NCBI RefSeq assembly: GCF_000317795.1
Contig: NC_019791.1
Location: 186,001 to 250,000 of the forward strand
Direction: 5' to 3'
Source: Caldisphaera lagunensis DSM 15908
GTDB taxonomy: Archaea > Thermoproteota > Thermoprotei_A > Sulfolobales > Acidilobaceae
DNA length: 64,000 nucleotides
Below the pieces are notes generated by a model. That model was not told the DNA's origin and searched no databases. It worked only from the letters and a program-made list of their open reading frames with translations. Below, in pieces: positions 45,047 to 54,369 of this stretch. How positions within the stretch are numbered: the stretch's first letter is position 1; the number at the start of each line of letters is the position of its first letter. A program made the translations under genes and the position numbers.

Positions 45047-45889
45047 ATGATAAAAGATTACATAAAAATAATTAGGCCATTAAACGATGTTATGATAGGA
45101 TTTTCAGTTATTGTAGGTTCATTCATTGCATCTGGAAGACAATTGCCTAACTTATATTCATTGTTATTTGGATTTTTAACAGGATTCTTTATATCAGCAT
45201 CTTCAATGGTTTTTAATGATATTATGGATATAGAAATTGATAAAATTAATAACCCTAATAGGCCATTGCCTTCTGGAAAGATAAAAATAAGAAATGCTTA
45301 CACAATGTTTTATCTATTCTCTATAATAGGATTATTGTTTTCAGCTTTAACAGGTATTATAACATTTATAATAGCTATCATTTCGTATTTTATTGCATAT
45401 TTCTATAATAAGTTCGGCAAAAAATCTGGGTTTTTAGGGAATATTATGGTAGCATATTCTATGGGCGTTCCCATATTATATGGGGCGGCTATGATAAGCA
45501 AACTCAATTTTAACATTATGGTTTATTGGCTTATGATATTTTTATCTGGAATTGCAAGAGAAGTAACAAAAGGTATTGCTGATGTTGAAGGTGATAGAAA
45601 AGCAGGAATAAAAACTATTGCAGTAATTATGGGTGAAAAAAAGGCAGCAATAATTGCTTTTATATTTTATGCTATTGCTATTTTATTAAGTCCTATACCT
45701 GTTATATTAGGCAAGGTTTATCCATTAATTTATTCAATTCCTATAGCTATAGTTGACATGGTATTTCTCTCTGTTTCAATAATAACAATTATAAAACCCA
45801 CTAAACAAATCTCTACTAAAAACAAAAATATTTCCCTTTTAGCTATGTTTTTGGGGCTATTAGGGTTTTTAATAAGCACAAAGCCTTAG
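45047..45889 (+). CDS. UbiA prenyltransferase, digeranylgeranylglyceryl phosphate synthase-like
   Basis: A 280-residue integral membrane enzyme with about eight to nine membrane segments. First Asp motif MVFNDIMDIEIDKINNPNRP (Asn57, Asp58, Asp61, Asp65) and second motif KGIADVEGDRKAGIKT are those of archaeal UbiA enzymes that add the second geranylgeranyl chain to geranylgeranylglyceryl phosphate in ether-lipid synthesis. The open frame reaches 44795, but that stretch is antisense to PCNA; ATG 45047 is the sensible start. AGGAGGG (45013-45019) is too far upstream for it and sits before a two-codon ATG-AGC-TGA. Function is well supported by motifs. Confidence 0.87.
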   Translation: MIKDYIKIIRPLNDVMIGFSVIVGSFIASGRQLPNLYSLLFGFLTGFFISASSMVFNDIMDIEIDKINNPNRPLPSGKIKIRNAYTMFYLFSIIGLLFSALTGIITFIIAIISYFIAYFYNKFGKKSGFLGNIMVAYSMGVPILYGAAMISKLNFNIMVYWLMIFLSGIAREVTKGIADVEGDRKAGIKTIAVIMGEKKAAIIAFIFYAIAILLSPIPVILGKVYPLIYSIPIAIVDMVFLSVSIITIIKPTKQISTKNKNISLLAMFLGLLGFLISTKP

Positions 45890-45898
45890 GTGAATAAG

Positions 45899-46621
45899 AT
45901 GAAAGAAATACTTGCAGAATTAACACCATATAATAATAAGGAGAAGTTGCTAAAATATGCAAAGGAGTTAATTGATTATTCAGATTTTATAGACATACCG
46001 GATTCTCCATTAGGAATTCCATCACCATCATCTTCTATATTATCATGTATGATTAAGGAAAAGTTTCCAGAAGCTAATATAATAACAAATATAAGGCTTT
46101 ATGATATTAATAGACTTAGCTTGATTAATTCTATTACAGCTCTTAAAATGAATAAAATAAATCATTTCCTATTGGTTAGAGGTGATATGCCAAAAATTGG
46201 AAATAAAGTTGATGAAATCATACCTGATGATGCGATAGGTTTTATTAGATCAATGAACATAGATGGATATTTTGGCTTATTATTAAATCTAAACAAAACC
46301 ATTGATGAAATAGAACTAAGGATAAAGAAGAGAGCTTCATTTTACCTAATTACTAGGCCTTGGTTTAGTGAAAAAATAAAACAGGTATCAAAAATGGTTA
46401 GAGAGCAAAAATCTAAACTATATATTTATTTTGTTATGCTTACAGATAAAAACAAAGAATTTCTTTTAAATTATTTACCAAAAGAAGAATTAATTCATAT
46501 TGATAATTTAAAAGAATCAATTCAAGTAGTTAATGATTATGTTGATGGAATTCTTTTCTCATCTCCAATGGATCATAAAGGTTTAGTAAATTCATTAAGG
46601 CTATTCCAAAAATATTTCTAA
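45899..46621 (+). CDS. Methylenetetrahydrofolate reductase-like TIM-barrel protein
   Basis: A 240-residue cytosolic protein. Weak but recognisable similarity to MetF-like TIM barrels: IDIPDSPLGIPSPSSSIL near the N-terminus, IITNIRLYDINRLSLINSI, NHFLLVRGDMP at the beta-strand where MetF has GD, and RASFYLITRPWFSEKIK. Crenarchaea often carry such short MTHFR-like proteins of uncertain substrate (C1-carrier reduction or methionine synthesis). ATG 45899 follows AGGTGAATAAG, starting at the stop of the prenyltransferase gene, so it is coupled to it. No functional link between the two is obvious. Confidence 0.5.
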   Translation: MKEILAELTPYNNKEKLLKYAKELIDYSDFIDIPDSPLGIPSPSSSILSCMIKEKFPEANIITNIRLYDINRLSLINSITALKMNKINHFLLVRGDMPKIGNKVDEIIPDDAIGFIRSMNIDGYFGLLLNLNKTIDEIELRIKKRASFYLITRPWFSEKIKQVSKMVREQKSKLYIYFVMLTDKNKEFLLNYLPKEELIHIDNLKESIQVVNDYVDGILFSSPMDHKGLVNSLRLFQKYF

Positions 46622-46730
46622 TTTATATTTCTAATTTTATACTATTAACAACTCCATGCATAAAAAATGTCAGCTCGTTTTCTAAAAATTTAAAATTATA
46701 GATTTTATTAAAACTGAATAGGGTATCCAG

Positions 46731-47906
46731 ATGAAGGAAAATCAAAAGAAAATAAGAGAATATACAATTATTAGCATGTCAATATCTATATTACTCTATG
46801 GTTTTTCCATAACACTAGGAGCATTATTAACTCAAATCAATTCTTTTCCAAAGTATTTAGATATCTATTTGCTAATAACACCACCCTTATCATTGTTGCT
46901 AGGAAACATATTATTTGGAAGACTAGCAGATAATTACGGAAGAAAACCCATATTAGTTTTTACTCCTATCTTATTTTCTATAGGAATTGTGTTGTTTCTT
47001 ATTCCCAATCAATATACAACCCTATTAGGTGTTAATCTACTCCTTTTTTCTATAGCAGGAGGGGATGAACCTGCAATAATATCATATAGCGTTGAAAATC
47101 TAAGTAGTAATGATAGAGGAAAAGTAATGATGCTCATTACGAACTTTGTTAATATTGGGGCATTAATATCATCATTTATATTTATAATTTTTAAATATTA
47201 TTTAATAATGAAAATTACAACAAGCTCTTTTTTGTTTATTTCTTTATTAATATCTTATATATTGAGGAAGGACCTTCCTGAATCAACCCTATGGATTAAA
47301 AGTGAAAGTAAAAAGATAAAGGATCAAAATCTTACAAAAATATCATCATTATTATTTATATCAATATCAACAATTTTGACCTATGGTTTAATATCCTGGG
47401 TAATAGGACCATATTATTATCCTAATTTAACATCATACATTGTTTTGTTCTTTAATTTAGGAAATATTATTGGTGGAATAATTGGATATTTAATTATTGA
47501 TAACATAAAAAGGAACTCTTTTGTTTTCTTTGGATTTGCTGGGGGCATTATTACTTCTTCATTTTTACTGCTAGCAATGCATCTTCATGTTAATTATTCC
47601 ATATTTCTCCCCCTCTTAATAACTAATGGGATATTTACTCAATTAACATGGGGTTCAAGATTAATATTAGAAGGAGAACTATTTTCAACTAAAATAAGAG
47701 CTAGTAGCATTTCTCTTATTAGAGGATCAGGATGGTTTATTTATATTATTTCTACAATTTTAACAGTTAATTTTACAATAATTCTATTTCAATTATATGA
47801 TATTTTGTTTTGGATTTTAGGTCTCTTGGGTTCTTTGATATGGTATCTATATGGAATCGATACAAGAAAGATACCAATTGAAAAATTAGACAAAGTTCTA
47901 AGCTAA
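46731..47906 (+). CDS. MFS transporter
   Basis: A 391-residue major facilitator with about 12 hydrophobic segments. The TM2-TM3 signature reads GNILFGRLADNYGRKPILVF, and AGGDEPAIISYSVENLSSNDRGK occupies the TM4-TM5 region as in sugar/organic-acid porters. ATG 46731 follows AGGGTATCCAG. It lies 40 bp upstream of the DapA-family aldolase gene, so the pair may import and cleave one substrate, for example a sugar acid. This link is inference; substrate unknown. Confidence 0.85.
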   Translation: MKENQKKIREYTIISMSISILLYGFSITLGALLTQINSFPKYLDIYLLITPPLSLLLGNILFGRLADNYGRKPILVFTPILFSIGIVLFLIPNQYTTLLGVNLLLFSIAGGDEPAIISYSVENLSSNDRGKVMMLITNFVNIGALISSFIFIIFKYYLIMKITTSSFLFISLLISYILRKDLPESTLWIKSESKKIKDQNLTKISSLLFISISTILTYGLISWVIGPYYYPNLTSYIVLFFNLGNIIGGIIGYLIIDNIKRNSFVFFGFAGGIITSSFLLLAMHLHVNYSIFLPLLITNGIFTQLTWGSRLILEGELFSTKIRASSISLIRGSGWFIYIISTILTVNFTIILFQLYDILFWILGLLGSLIWYLYGIDTRKIPIEKLDKVLS

Positions 47907-47945
47907 TTTATTAACCTGATTTTTAAGAGTATAATTGGTGGAAAA

Positions 47946-48839
47946 ATGGAATTAAAGGGAGTAGTTGTTCCTATGATAACCCCTTTTAATTCTAAAGGGG
48001 AAATTGATTATAATGGATTAAAATGGTTAATCGATTATACAATTAATAATGGAGTAAATGCCCTATTTCCAAACTCTACAACAGGAGAATTTGTTCACTT
48101 AAACGAAGAAGAGCAAATAAATTTGGTGAAGAAAACTATTGAATTTTCTGATAAAAAAGTACCAATATTGCCAGGTATAACAACAAATGTGACAAATTTC
48201 TCAATATCACTGGGCAAAAAGTTTATTGATTATGGTGCTGATGGATTAATTATAATGCCACCATTCTTCTTCAAGTTATCAGAAAATGATCTTTACTTTC
48301 ATTTTTCTAAAATTGCAGAATCTCTAGATTCAAACATAATTATATATAATAATCCATATACAACGGGGACAGTTATTCCAATAAGCGTCTATGAAAGATT
48401 AGTTAAAGAATTTAGTAATGTAATTGGAGTTAAGATAACTTACGATAGTTTTGATTATATAAGGAAAACAATTGATAGATTAAAAAGTTTAAAGAAAGAT
48501 TTTTATGTTTTAACTGGTATGGCTCAAATGTTTTTACCTGTTTTAGTTATCGGAGGAGATGGAACTGTTTCTGGACTAGCCAATGCTTTCCCTAAATTAC
48601 ATGTGGATTTATATAAAGAATTTATTAACAAAAATTTCAGTAACGCATTTGAATTGAACAAAAAAATATTATTAATCTCAAAAATTTATGATATCGGATT
48701 TTCTAATTCAAGTGCTACAAAGGCAGCTTTGGAGTTAATAGGTAGCCCAATTAAAAGTTTTGTAAGGATGCCACTAAGAGAAGAAAGCAAAGAAAACAAA
48801 GAAAAAATTAAGTCTATAATTGATGAATTAAAATCATAG
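47946..48839 (+). CDS. DapA/NAL-family lyase (dihydrodipicolinate synthase or KDG aldolase-like)
   Basis: A 297-residue class I aldolase/lyase, TIM barrel. NSTTGEFVHL (residues 43-52) matches the GTTGE pyruvate site, Tyr134 lies in IIIYNNPYTTGT and Schiff-base Lys163 in IGVKITYD. The family forms or cleaves C-C bonds with pyruvate: DHDPS, N-acetylneuraminate lyase, or 2-keto-3-deoxygluconate aldolase. FPNSTTGEF and PIKSFVRMPLRE resemble archaeal KD(P)G aldolases, and no lysine-pathway genes adjoin. ATG 47946 follows GGTGGAAAA. With the MFS gene just upstream, sugar-acid breakdown is plausible but not proven. Confidence 0.82.
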   Translation: MELKGVVVPMITPFNSKGEIDYNGLKWLIDYTINNGVNALFPNSTTGEFVHLNEEEQINLVKKTIEFSDKKVPILPGITTNVTNFSISLGKKFIDYGADGLIIMPPFFFKLSENDLYFHFSKIAESLDSNIIIYNNPYTTGTVIPISVYERLVKEFSNVIGVKITYDSFDYIRKTIDRLKSLKKDFYVLTGMAQMFLPVLVIGGDGTVSGLANAFPKLHVDLYKEFINKNFSNAFELNKKILLISKIYDIGFSNSSATKAALELIGSPIKSFVRMPLREESKENKEKIKSIIDELKS

Positions 48840-48890
48840 GGAAATAATAAATAAGATTATAAGTATTTATCCTCTTAACTTAATAATTTT

Positions 48891-49244
48891 TTAATTAACT
48901 TCTACATATTTCTCAAACATGGAATTAAATATAGTTCTAAACTCTTTATAATCTCCACCTAATAATTTATACTGAGACAATAAACCCGAGAGTTCTAATG
49001 CTAAATACTTTGCTTCTTCTCTTAATTTATATAATTTAAAGGTTAATGATGCTTCTTCAGAAGAAACTTCAACTAACATTTGTAATAGTTCTTTGCATGA
49101 GTCATCATATATTCTATTATTATATTCTTTATGTATTCCATTTGATATATATCCGTTTGCGTCTCTTCTATCTTTTTTCTCAAATCCTTTATTTTTTCTT
49201 TCTTCTCTATCATTTCTTTCATTATTTCTTCTTGATATATACAA
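48891..49244 (-). CDS. Small charged hypothetical protein
   Basis: A 117-residue protein: a lysine/arginine-rich first 35 residues (RRNNERNDREERKNKGFEKK) and a helical remainder (SSEEASLTFKLYKLREEAKY, LSGLLSQYKLLGG). The start is TTG 49244 because AGGTGG lies eight bases upstream; a competing frame from GTG 49255 has no coding look. I do not recognise a family. The basic N-terminus might bind nucleic acid; that is a guess. An A/T-rich stretch with six T beyond its end could terminate either this gene or the aldolase gene. Confidence 0.5.
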   Translation of the reverse strand: MYISRRNNERNDREERKNKGFEKKDRRDANGYISNGIHKEYNNRIYDDSCKELLQMLVEVSSEEASLTFKLYKLREEAKYLALELSGLLSQYKLLGGDYKEFRTIFNSMFEKYVEVN

Positions 49245-49364
49245 TTATTTTCCACCTAAACCACACCCCTTTATACTTAATTATAAGTTAAAAAATTTTT
49301 CTATTTTATTACTATGTATGATTCCTTATAAACTACCTTTTTTAAATTATTTTTGGTGAAGTAA

Positions 49365-49418
49365 ATGTCTGAAAAGGAAGAAAAGAAGACAACAAAAACA
49401 AAGAAAAAGGGTTGTTAA
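49365..49418 (+). CDS. Possible 17-residue basic peptide
   Basis: ATG at 49365 preceded five bases by GGTGA, encoding MSEKEEKKTTKTKKKGC then TAA. It lies between two minus-strand genes and is followed by a T-rich tract. The ribosome site is as good as those of the real genes here, but a peptide this short may be chance or the start of a decayed gene. No family recognised. Confidence 0.28.
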   Translation: MSEKEEKKTTKTKKKGC

Positions 49419-49438
49419 ATTTATTATTAAACTTTTTA

Positions 49439-50929
49439 TTATATTTTTAAATATTTTTCTCTTAGATAATTTATAAGATATTCTTGATTGTAGCTTTCAC
49501 CTAATTTCATTAATAGTAGATCTTTAGGCCTATAAGTTGACCCATATTTATGGATCAATTCTCTAAGACTTGCCTTAATATCGTTAAATTTCTTCTCTAA
49601 TATTAAATCATACAAGGAAATAGATTTCAATAAGCTATTCCTAACTTGGGCTGCAACTATGTTTCCAAGAGTATAGGTTGGGAAATAACCTAAATCACCA
49701 TGGCTCCAATGCACATCTTGCAATATACCTTCACTGTACGACTTAGGTCTAATACCTAGAAGATCTTCCATATATTGGTTCCAAATTTCAGGTAGGTCAT
49801 TAACTTTAACTTCTCCTTTTAGCATAAGTCTTTCTAACTCAAATCTCAATAATATATGGAAATTATAAGTTAATTCATCTGCTTCTGTTCTTATTAAGCT
49901 TGGCTTTACCATAGCAAAATACCTATACAAATCTTCTTCAGAATATCCCTTTGTAAAATCTAAGTGTTTATCCAATATTGGCTTAATAACTTGAGTAAAT
50001 TGATAACTCCTTCCTATTATATTTTCCCAGAATCTACTTTGACTTTCATGGATACCTAAGCTTACTCCACCACCTATTGGTGTCATTTTCAAATTTTCAT
50101 CTATTTGCAACTCATAAGTCGCATGACCGAATTCATGAATTACACTAAATAATGATCTCTTAAAATCATATCCTTCATATCTTGTTGTTATCCTAACATC
50201 ATTGATACCCATACCCTGAGTAAAAGGATGTGGACTAACATCTAATCTAGCTCTATCCCATGGGAAATTAAGCAAGTTCAATACTTCATTATTTACTTTC
50301 TCCATTTTTTCTCTTTCATATTTAATTCCTTCCAATGGTGAATTAAAATAGTAATATTTTTGAGAAATAACTTTATCTAACAAACTCCTCAGATTTGACC
50401 TCAAATTATCAAAAATTCCTATTATATCTTTAGTTCTTAGACCTTCCTCAAAAAGATCTAATAATGCGTCGTAAGGCTCATTTTCATAACCTAATCTTTC
50501 TGCTTTTTCTATATTTAATTTTATTATCTTTTCTAGGTATGGTGAAAATATGCTGAAATCATTTTTTTCCCTTGCCAATTTCCATGCATGAAATGCTTCT
50601 TCTGATGTTTTTGACATTTCATAAACTAAAGAAGGAGGTATTTTCTTTAATATCGAAATTTCCCTATCTAATACTCTAACAACTCCTTTTTCATAATCAT
50701 TTAAGTTTTCCTGATTCTTTCCTTTTTCAACTAGCTGAACAAAGCTTTCATTTAGCAACATTTCTTGATATAATGTGCTCATCTCAGCTATTGCGTATCC
50801 CCTTTCTTCGCTTCCTTTAGGAGGCATGTAAGTCTCGTTGTCCCAACCCATCAAAGCCATTGAATGGCCGATTGCCCATAATCTTTTATATTTTTCCAAA
50901 ATTTCTCTAATAACTGCATTTTCAAACAT
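49439..50929 (-). CDS. Thermostable carboxypeptidase 1 (M32, Taq type)
   Basis: A 496-residue M32 metallocarboxypeptidase that removes C-terminal residues from peptides. Zinc motif HEFGH (265-269) in SVIHEFGHATYELQ, third ligand Glu295 in LGIHESQSRFWEN, and the family marker DVRITTRYEG; DLGYFPTYTLGN near the C-terminus is also characteristic. Length is normal. A GTG at 50938 exists, but ATG 50929 after GTGGTTAAT is preferred. It is monocistronic on the minus strand. With the M20, P1 and M29-type enzymes it supports a peptide-degrading lifestyle. Confidence 0.94.
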   Translation of the reverse strand: MFENAVIREILEKYKRLWAIGHSMALMGWDNETYMPPKGSEERGYAIAEMSTLYQEMLLNESFVQLVEKGKNQENLNDYEKGVVRVLDREISILKKIPPSLVYEMSKTSEEAFHAWKLAREKNDFSIFSPYLEKIIKLNIEKAERLGYENEPYDALLDLFEEGLRTKDIIGIFDNLRSNLRSLLDKVISQKYYYFNSPLEGIKYEREKMEKVNNEVLNLLNFPWDRARLDVSPHPFTQGMGINDVRITTRYEGYDFKRSLFSVIHEFGHATYELQIDENLKMTPIGGGVSLGIHESQSRFWENIIGRSYQFTQVIKPILDKHLDFTKGYSEEDLYRYFAMVKPSLIRTEADELTYNFHILLRFELERLMLKGEVKVNDLPEIWNQYMEDLLGIRPKSYSEGILQDVHWSHGDLGYFPTYTLGNIVAAQVRNSLLKSISLYDLILEKKFNDIKASLRELIHKYGSTYRPKDLLLMKLGESYNQEYLINYLREKYLKI

Positions 50930-51076
50930 ATTAACCACGCATATTTTTAGATAATGCCACTCATTAATATTTTTTACTTATAAATTTAATAATAAACAAT
51001 AAAAGTATAAAGACTATATTTTTCATAATGTAAAATATATATTTTTCAATAGCTTTGTACTATTTGGTGTATAAAT

Positions 51077-52234
51077 TTGAGTGCAAAATCTGATATAGAT
51101 CTTTTAAGAAGTTCAGTTAGGGAATTTTCTGAAAAAGTATTGATGCCAGTTGCTAAAAAAATTGATGCTGAAAACTTTATTAGTGAAGATATTTTGAATC
51201 AAGTAGCAAACATGGGTTATTTTGCATTAAGGGTTCCTGATAAATATGGTGGGCCTAATTTGTCAACTCTTGAATCAGCAATAGTTGTTGAAGAACTAGC
51301 AAGAGCCTCTGGCGCTGTTGCTATAATGGCAACAGTTTCTGGTACAATGGTAGCATATCCTTTAGTTCATTATGCAAGCGAAGAATTAAAAGAAGAATAC
51401 TTAGGAAGATTAAGCAAAGGAAAAATTGGTGCATTTGCATTAAGTGAGCCATGTTGTGGAAGTGATGCAGCTAATATAACTACAAAGGCAGAAATTGATG
51501 GTAATGATTATGTTATAAATGGAAGGAAAACATGGATTACAAACTCTACATATGCAGATTTCTTTTTGGTTGCTGCTAGGACAGGTAAGCAAGAGGATAG
51601 ACATAAAGGGATAACAATATTTGTTGTTGATAATAAGGATTGCATTGAGAAAAGCAAACTAGATATGATGGGATATAGAGGAAGTGGAACAAGTGAATTG
51701 CTATTTAAAGATTGCAGAGTCCCAAAAGAAAACATTGTTGGTGAAGTAAATAATGGATTTAAGATAATTATTGATGGATTAAATGAAGGTAGAATTATTA
51801 CAGCATCAACTGGTTTAGGTATAATGCAGGCTGCATTTGATGAATCTCTAAATTATGCTAAGATAAGGGAAACTATGGGAAAACCAATTATTGAACATGA
51901 AATGGTTCAAAGCATGATTGCAGATATGAAAGTTAAATTGGAAGCATCTAGATTGTTAATTTATAATGCAGCACAAAAGATTGATAATAATGAAATTGAT
52001 TACCCAATGTGGTCTTCTATTGCAAAATATGCAACTGCTAAATGGGGTGTTGATGTAGTTAGATTAGCAATGCAAGTTGAAGGAGGTTTTGGTTATAGCA
52101 AAGAAAGCAATGTAGAAAGATATTATAGAGATATAAAAATGATTGAAATTGGAGATGGAACTAATGAAATCCAAAAGCTCGTTATATCTAGATCTTTAGC
52201 TGGTAAAATAACTTCTCCAAGACTTAAACATTAA
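51077..52234 (+). CDS. Acyl-CoA dehydrogenase
   Basis: A 385-residue FAD flavoprotein oxidising acyl-CoA to enoyl-CoA. FAD and substrate motifs: IGAFALSEPCCGSDAANITT, YVINGRKTWITNS, YRGSGTSELLFKDCRVP, GRIITASTGLGIMQAAFDES and the C-terminal MIEIGDGTNEIQKLVISRSL. The usual catalytic Glu before GT is Asp here (GDGT), a variant found in many members. TTG 51077 follows GGTGT by seven bases. It likely works with the acyl-CoA synthetases at 21.9-25.2 kb in fatty- or branched-chain acid oxidation; no electron-transfer flavoprotein genes adjoin. Chain-length preference unknown. Confidence 0.93.
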   Translation: MSAKSDIDLLRSSVREFSEKVLMPVAKKIDAENFISEDILNQVANMGYFALRVPDKYGGPNLSTLESAIVVEELARASGAVAIMATVSGTMVAYPLVHYASEELKEEYLGRLSKGKIGAFALSEPCCGSDAANITTKAEIDGNDYVINGRKTWITNSTYADFFLVAARTGKQEDRHKGITIFVVDNKDCIEKSKLDMMGYRGSGTSELLFKDCRVPKENIVGEVNNGFKIIIDGLNEGRIITASTGLGIMQAAFDESLNYAKIRETMGKPIIEHEMVQSMIADMKVKLEASRLLIYNAAQKIDNNEIDYPMWSSIAKYATAKWGVDVVRLAMQVEGGFGYSKESNVERYYRDIKMIEIGDGTNEIQKLVISRSLAGKITSPRLKH

Positions 52235-52235
52235 T

Positions 52236-53213
52236 CTATATTACAGTTGAATTAGATTTTCTTAGATATTCTTCAGATGTTACAGCGCTACATGTTATAA
52301 CATATAATATTACATTCAATAATTTTAATGCATCTGCTACCTTTGTTAAAATCATGGTTTCTCTAGAATCTTTTGAGTTAATAGATTTTTCTTCTACATC
52401 CATCGTTATTGCCATTATTTGCAATAACAACTCTTGAGTTCTCTTAATACTAGGTTGCGCAATTATTGATCCTAATTGAGGAAGTATATCTTTTATGTTT
52501 GTAATCAAACTTGAAATTTCCTCTGATTTAATTTTTATTTTGTTAGCTTTATCAGCTGCATCCCACATTATATAACCAACAACCCCCAATAATCCACTAC
52601 CCAAAACTAATGCATGTAATCTAACATCACTTTTTCCATGTAACATTGTATCTACTACGTGTCTTTCAACTAAATGTTGATACTTTAGTAAATCTTTTTG
52701 ACTCAATTGCAAAGATTGAGTTACATCTAACCCATTTAATGCATCCCTTAAAATGCCTGTTATATCTGAAACAATCATACCAAGACCTTTTATTACCTGC
52801 TTTATTTCAATTTTAGAATCATCTATAACAGGTCTTATCATAATTCTAGATTCTCCCAATTCAAACACGTCCAAGCCTAAAAGTGAAAGGGCTGCCTGCT
52901 TTGCCGATTCAACTCCTTTCTTACCCATGGGCCCCATATTTATTATTGTATCCCCTAAATTATGGACATAAAGACAATATATAGCTAGAGAAGCTATTTC
53001 TGGTATAGGTATCTTCCCTAAATCCATCTCATAAACTGTTTTGCTTTTTTCTTCATCTTTCTGAGATGGTATTATAGAAAGCTTATTATCATCATCTACA
53101 ATATATACAGTATCTCCGGGCTTGATATTATTAGCTTCAATCCATGTATGAGGTAGAGTTATGACATAAGATGACGCCCCCAACCTCTGAACCTTTCTTG
53201 CTACTATTCCCAT
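52236..53213 (-). CDS. AbrB/PhoU-domain regulator
   Basis: A 325-residue protein with an N-terminal SpoVT/AbrB swapped-hairpin DNA-binding domain (RKVQRLGASSYVITLPHTWI, residues 6-25, then IKPGDTVYIV) and two PhoU-like helical bundles (about 70-200 and 210-310), e.g. KGLGMIVSDITGILRDALNG and HRVV-like ERHVVDTMLHGKSDVRLHA. Archaea have such fusions, thought to regulate phosphate uptake genes. No pst transporter is nearby. ATG 53213 is 87 bp from the divergent radical SAM gene start, so a shared promoter region may be autoregulated. It ends one base past the acyl-CoA dehydrogenase stop. Confidence 0.85.
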   Translation of the reverse strand: MGIVARKVQRLGASSYVITLPHTWIEANNIKPGDTVYIVDDDNKLSIIPSQKDEEKSKTVYEMDLGKIPIPEIASLAIYCLYVHNLGDTIINMGPMGKKGVESAKQAALSLLGLDVFELGESRIMIRPVIDDSKIEIKQVIKGLGMIVSDITGILRDALNGLDVTQSLQLSQKDLLKYQHLVERHVVDTMLHGKSDVRLHALVLGSGLLGVVGYIMWDAADKANKIKIKSEEISSLITNIKDILPQLGSIIAQPSIKRTQELLLQIMAITMDVEEKSINSKDSRETMILTKVADALKLLNVILYVITCSAVTSEEYLRKSNSTVI

Positions 53214-53300
53214 ATCAAATCACATCTATATACATTCTTATTATTTTATCTGTGTATATATTAGTAACAGTCTGTATTAAATTTTAGTAAGGAGTCCGGT

Positions 53301-54299
53301 ATGCTAAAGAAAAACAATATAATGGGAAGCGATAAAATAGGATTAACAATAGGAAGAATGGAAAAAGGATGTGAGCTCTGTTTTCCTGGATTAAAATCAG
53401 TAATTTTTATAACTGGAATATGCGGAGATTCATGTTATTATTGCCCTGTTGGAAAAGACAGATTTGGACATGATGTAATTTATGTTAATGAGGAAAGAAT
53501 AACAAATCTTAGGGATATGATAATTGAAATAGAAAGACAGGGAGCTATTGGAGCAAGTATAACTGGAGGAGACCCATTAGTAGTATTTCCTAGAACTATT
53601 AAGATAATTAAAATGCTTAAAAAACATTTCGGAAATGAATTTCACATACATTTATATACTAGCGGAAGATATGCGACTCCTGATGCTTTAGTTTCTCTAT
53701 ATAAAGCAGGGCTAGACGAAATTAGGTTCCATCCAGTTAAAGATGAGTATAAGATAGCAATATCTTATGCATCTAAGCTTACAAAAATGAGGGTTGGAGC
53801 TGAAATACCTATTGCTAAAGGGCTAGAAAATTGGGCTATTGATATAATTAAAACTGTAGAAAAATATGGAGGTAGTTTTGTTAATCTAGATGAAATGGAA
53901 TTTGTTGAACCTAACGCGAGAGCACTAATATCAATGGGTCTAAATGAAGATAAAAATAGGCCCTTTACTGCTAAGGGTTCATTGGAAGCAGCATTAAAAG
54001 TATTAGAATGGGCAAGAGAAAATTCAAATATTTATGTTCATTTTTGTCCAGCATCATTTAAAGATGCAATACAGACAAAAAACAGATTTACACGACTATC
54101 AAGAAATGATAAGAAATGGTACGAAGAAATTACAAAAGATGGAACAATAAAATGGGCTGAAGTAAATATAAATGGAAATATAATTAAGATAAATCCAAAT
54201 GATATTTATAATTACAAAGGCTATGAAATCAAAATATTGGAGTCACACCCAACAAGGGATAGGAAACCAATAATTAATGAAGAAATAATAAAAATATAA
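53301..54299 (+). CDS. Radical SAM protein
   Basis: A 332-residue radical SAM enzyme. The 4Fe-4S/SAM motif is GICGDSCYYCPVGKD (Cys41, Cys45, Cys48), followed by ASITGGDPLVVFPRTIK (the GGEP-like strand) and LHLYTSG-like FHIHLYTSGRY. Two further Cys (CELC, residues 24-27) lie just N-terminal, and FCPAS is late in the protein, so an auxiliary metal site is possible. Archaea commonly carry this type, annotated as pyruvate-lyase-activating-like, without known substrate. ATG 53301 follows AAGGAGTCCGGT. Probably monocistronic. Confidence 0.88.
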   Translation: MLKKNNIMGSDKIGLTIGRMEKGCELCFPGLKSVIFITGICGDSCYYCPVGKDRFGHDVIYVNEERITNLRDMIIEIERQGAIGASITGGDPLVVFPRTIKIIKMLKKHFGNEFHIHLYTSGRYATPDALVSLYKAGLDEIRFHPVKDEYKIAISYASKLTKMRVGAEIPIAKGLENWAIDIIKTVEKYGGSFVNLDEMEFVEPNARALISMGLNEDKNRPFTAKGSLEAALKVLEWARENSNIYVHFCPASFKDAIQTKNRFTRLSRNDKKWYEEITKDGTIKWAEVNINGNIIKINPNDIYNYKGYEIKILESHPTRDRKPIINEEIIKI

Positions 54300-54369
54300 G
54301 AATTATTTTGTAGAATAAATTTGAATAAAAATATATTCAATAATATAAGGCTTTCTCTCTATATATAGT

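Noticed and set aside
49073-49255. 60-codon minus-strand frame from GTG 49255
   Set aside because: Overlaps the better supported 117-residue frame (TTG 49244 with AGGTGG); its GTG is part of that Shine-Dalgarno.
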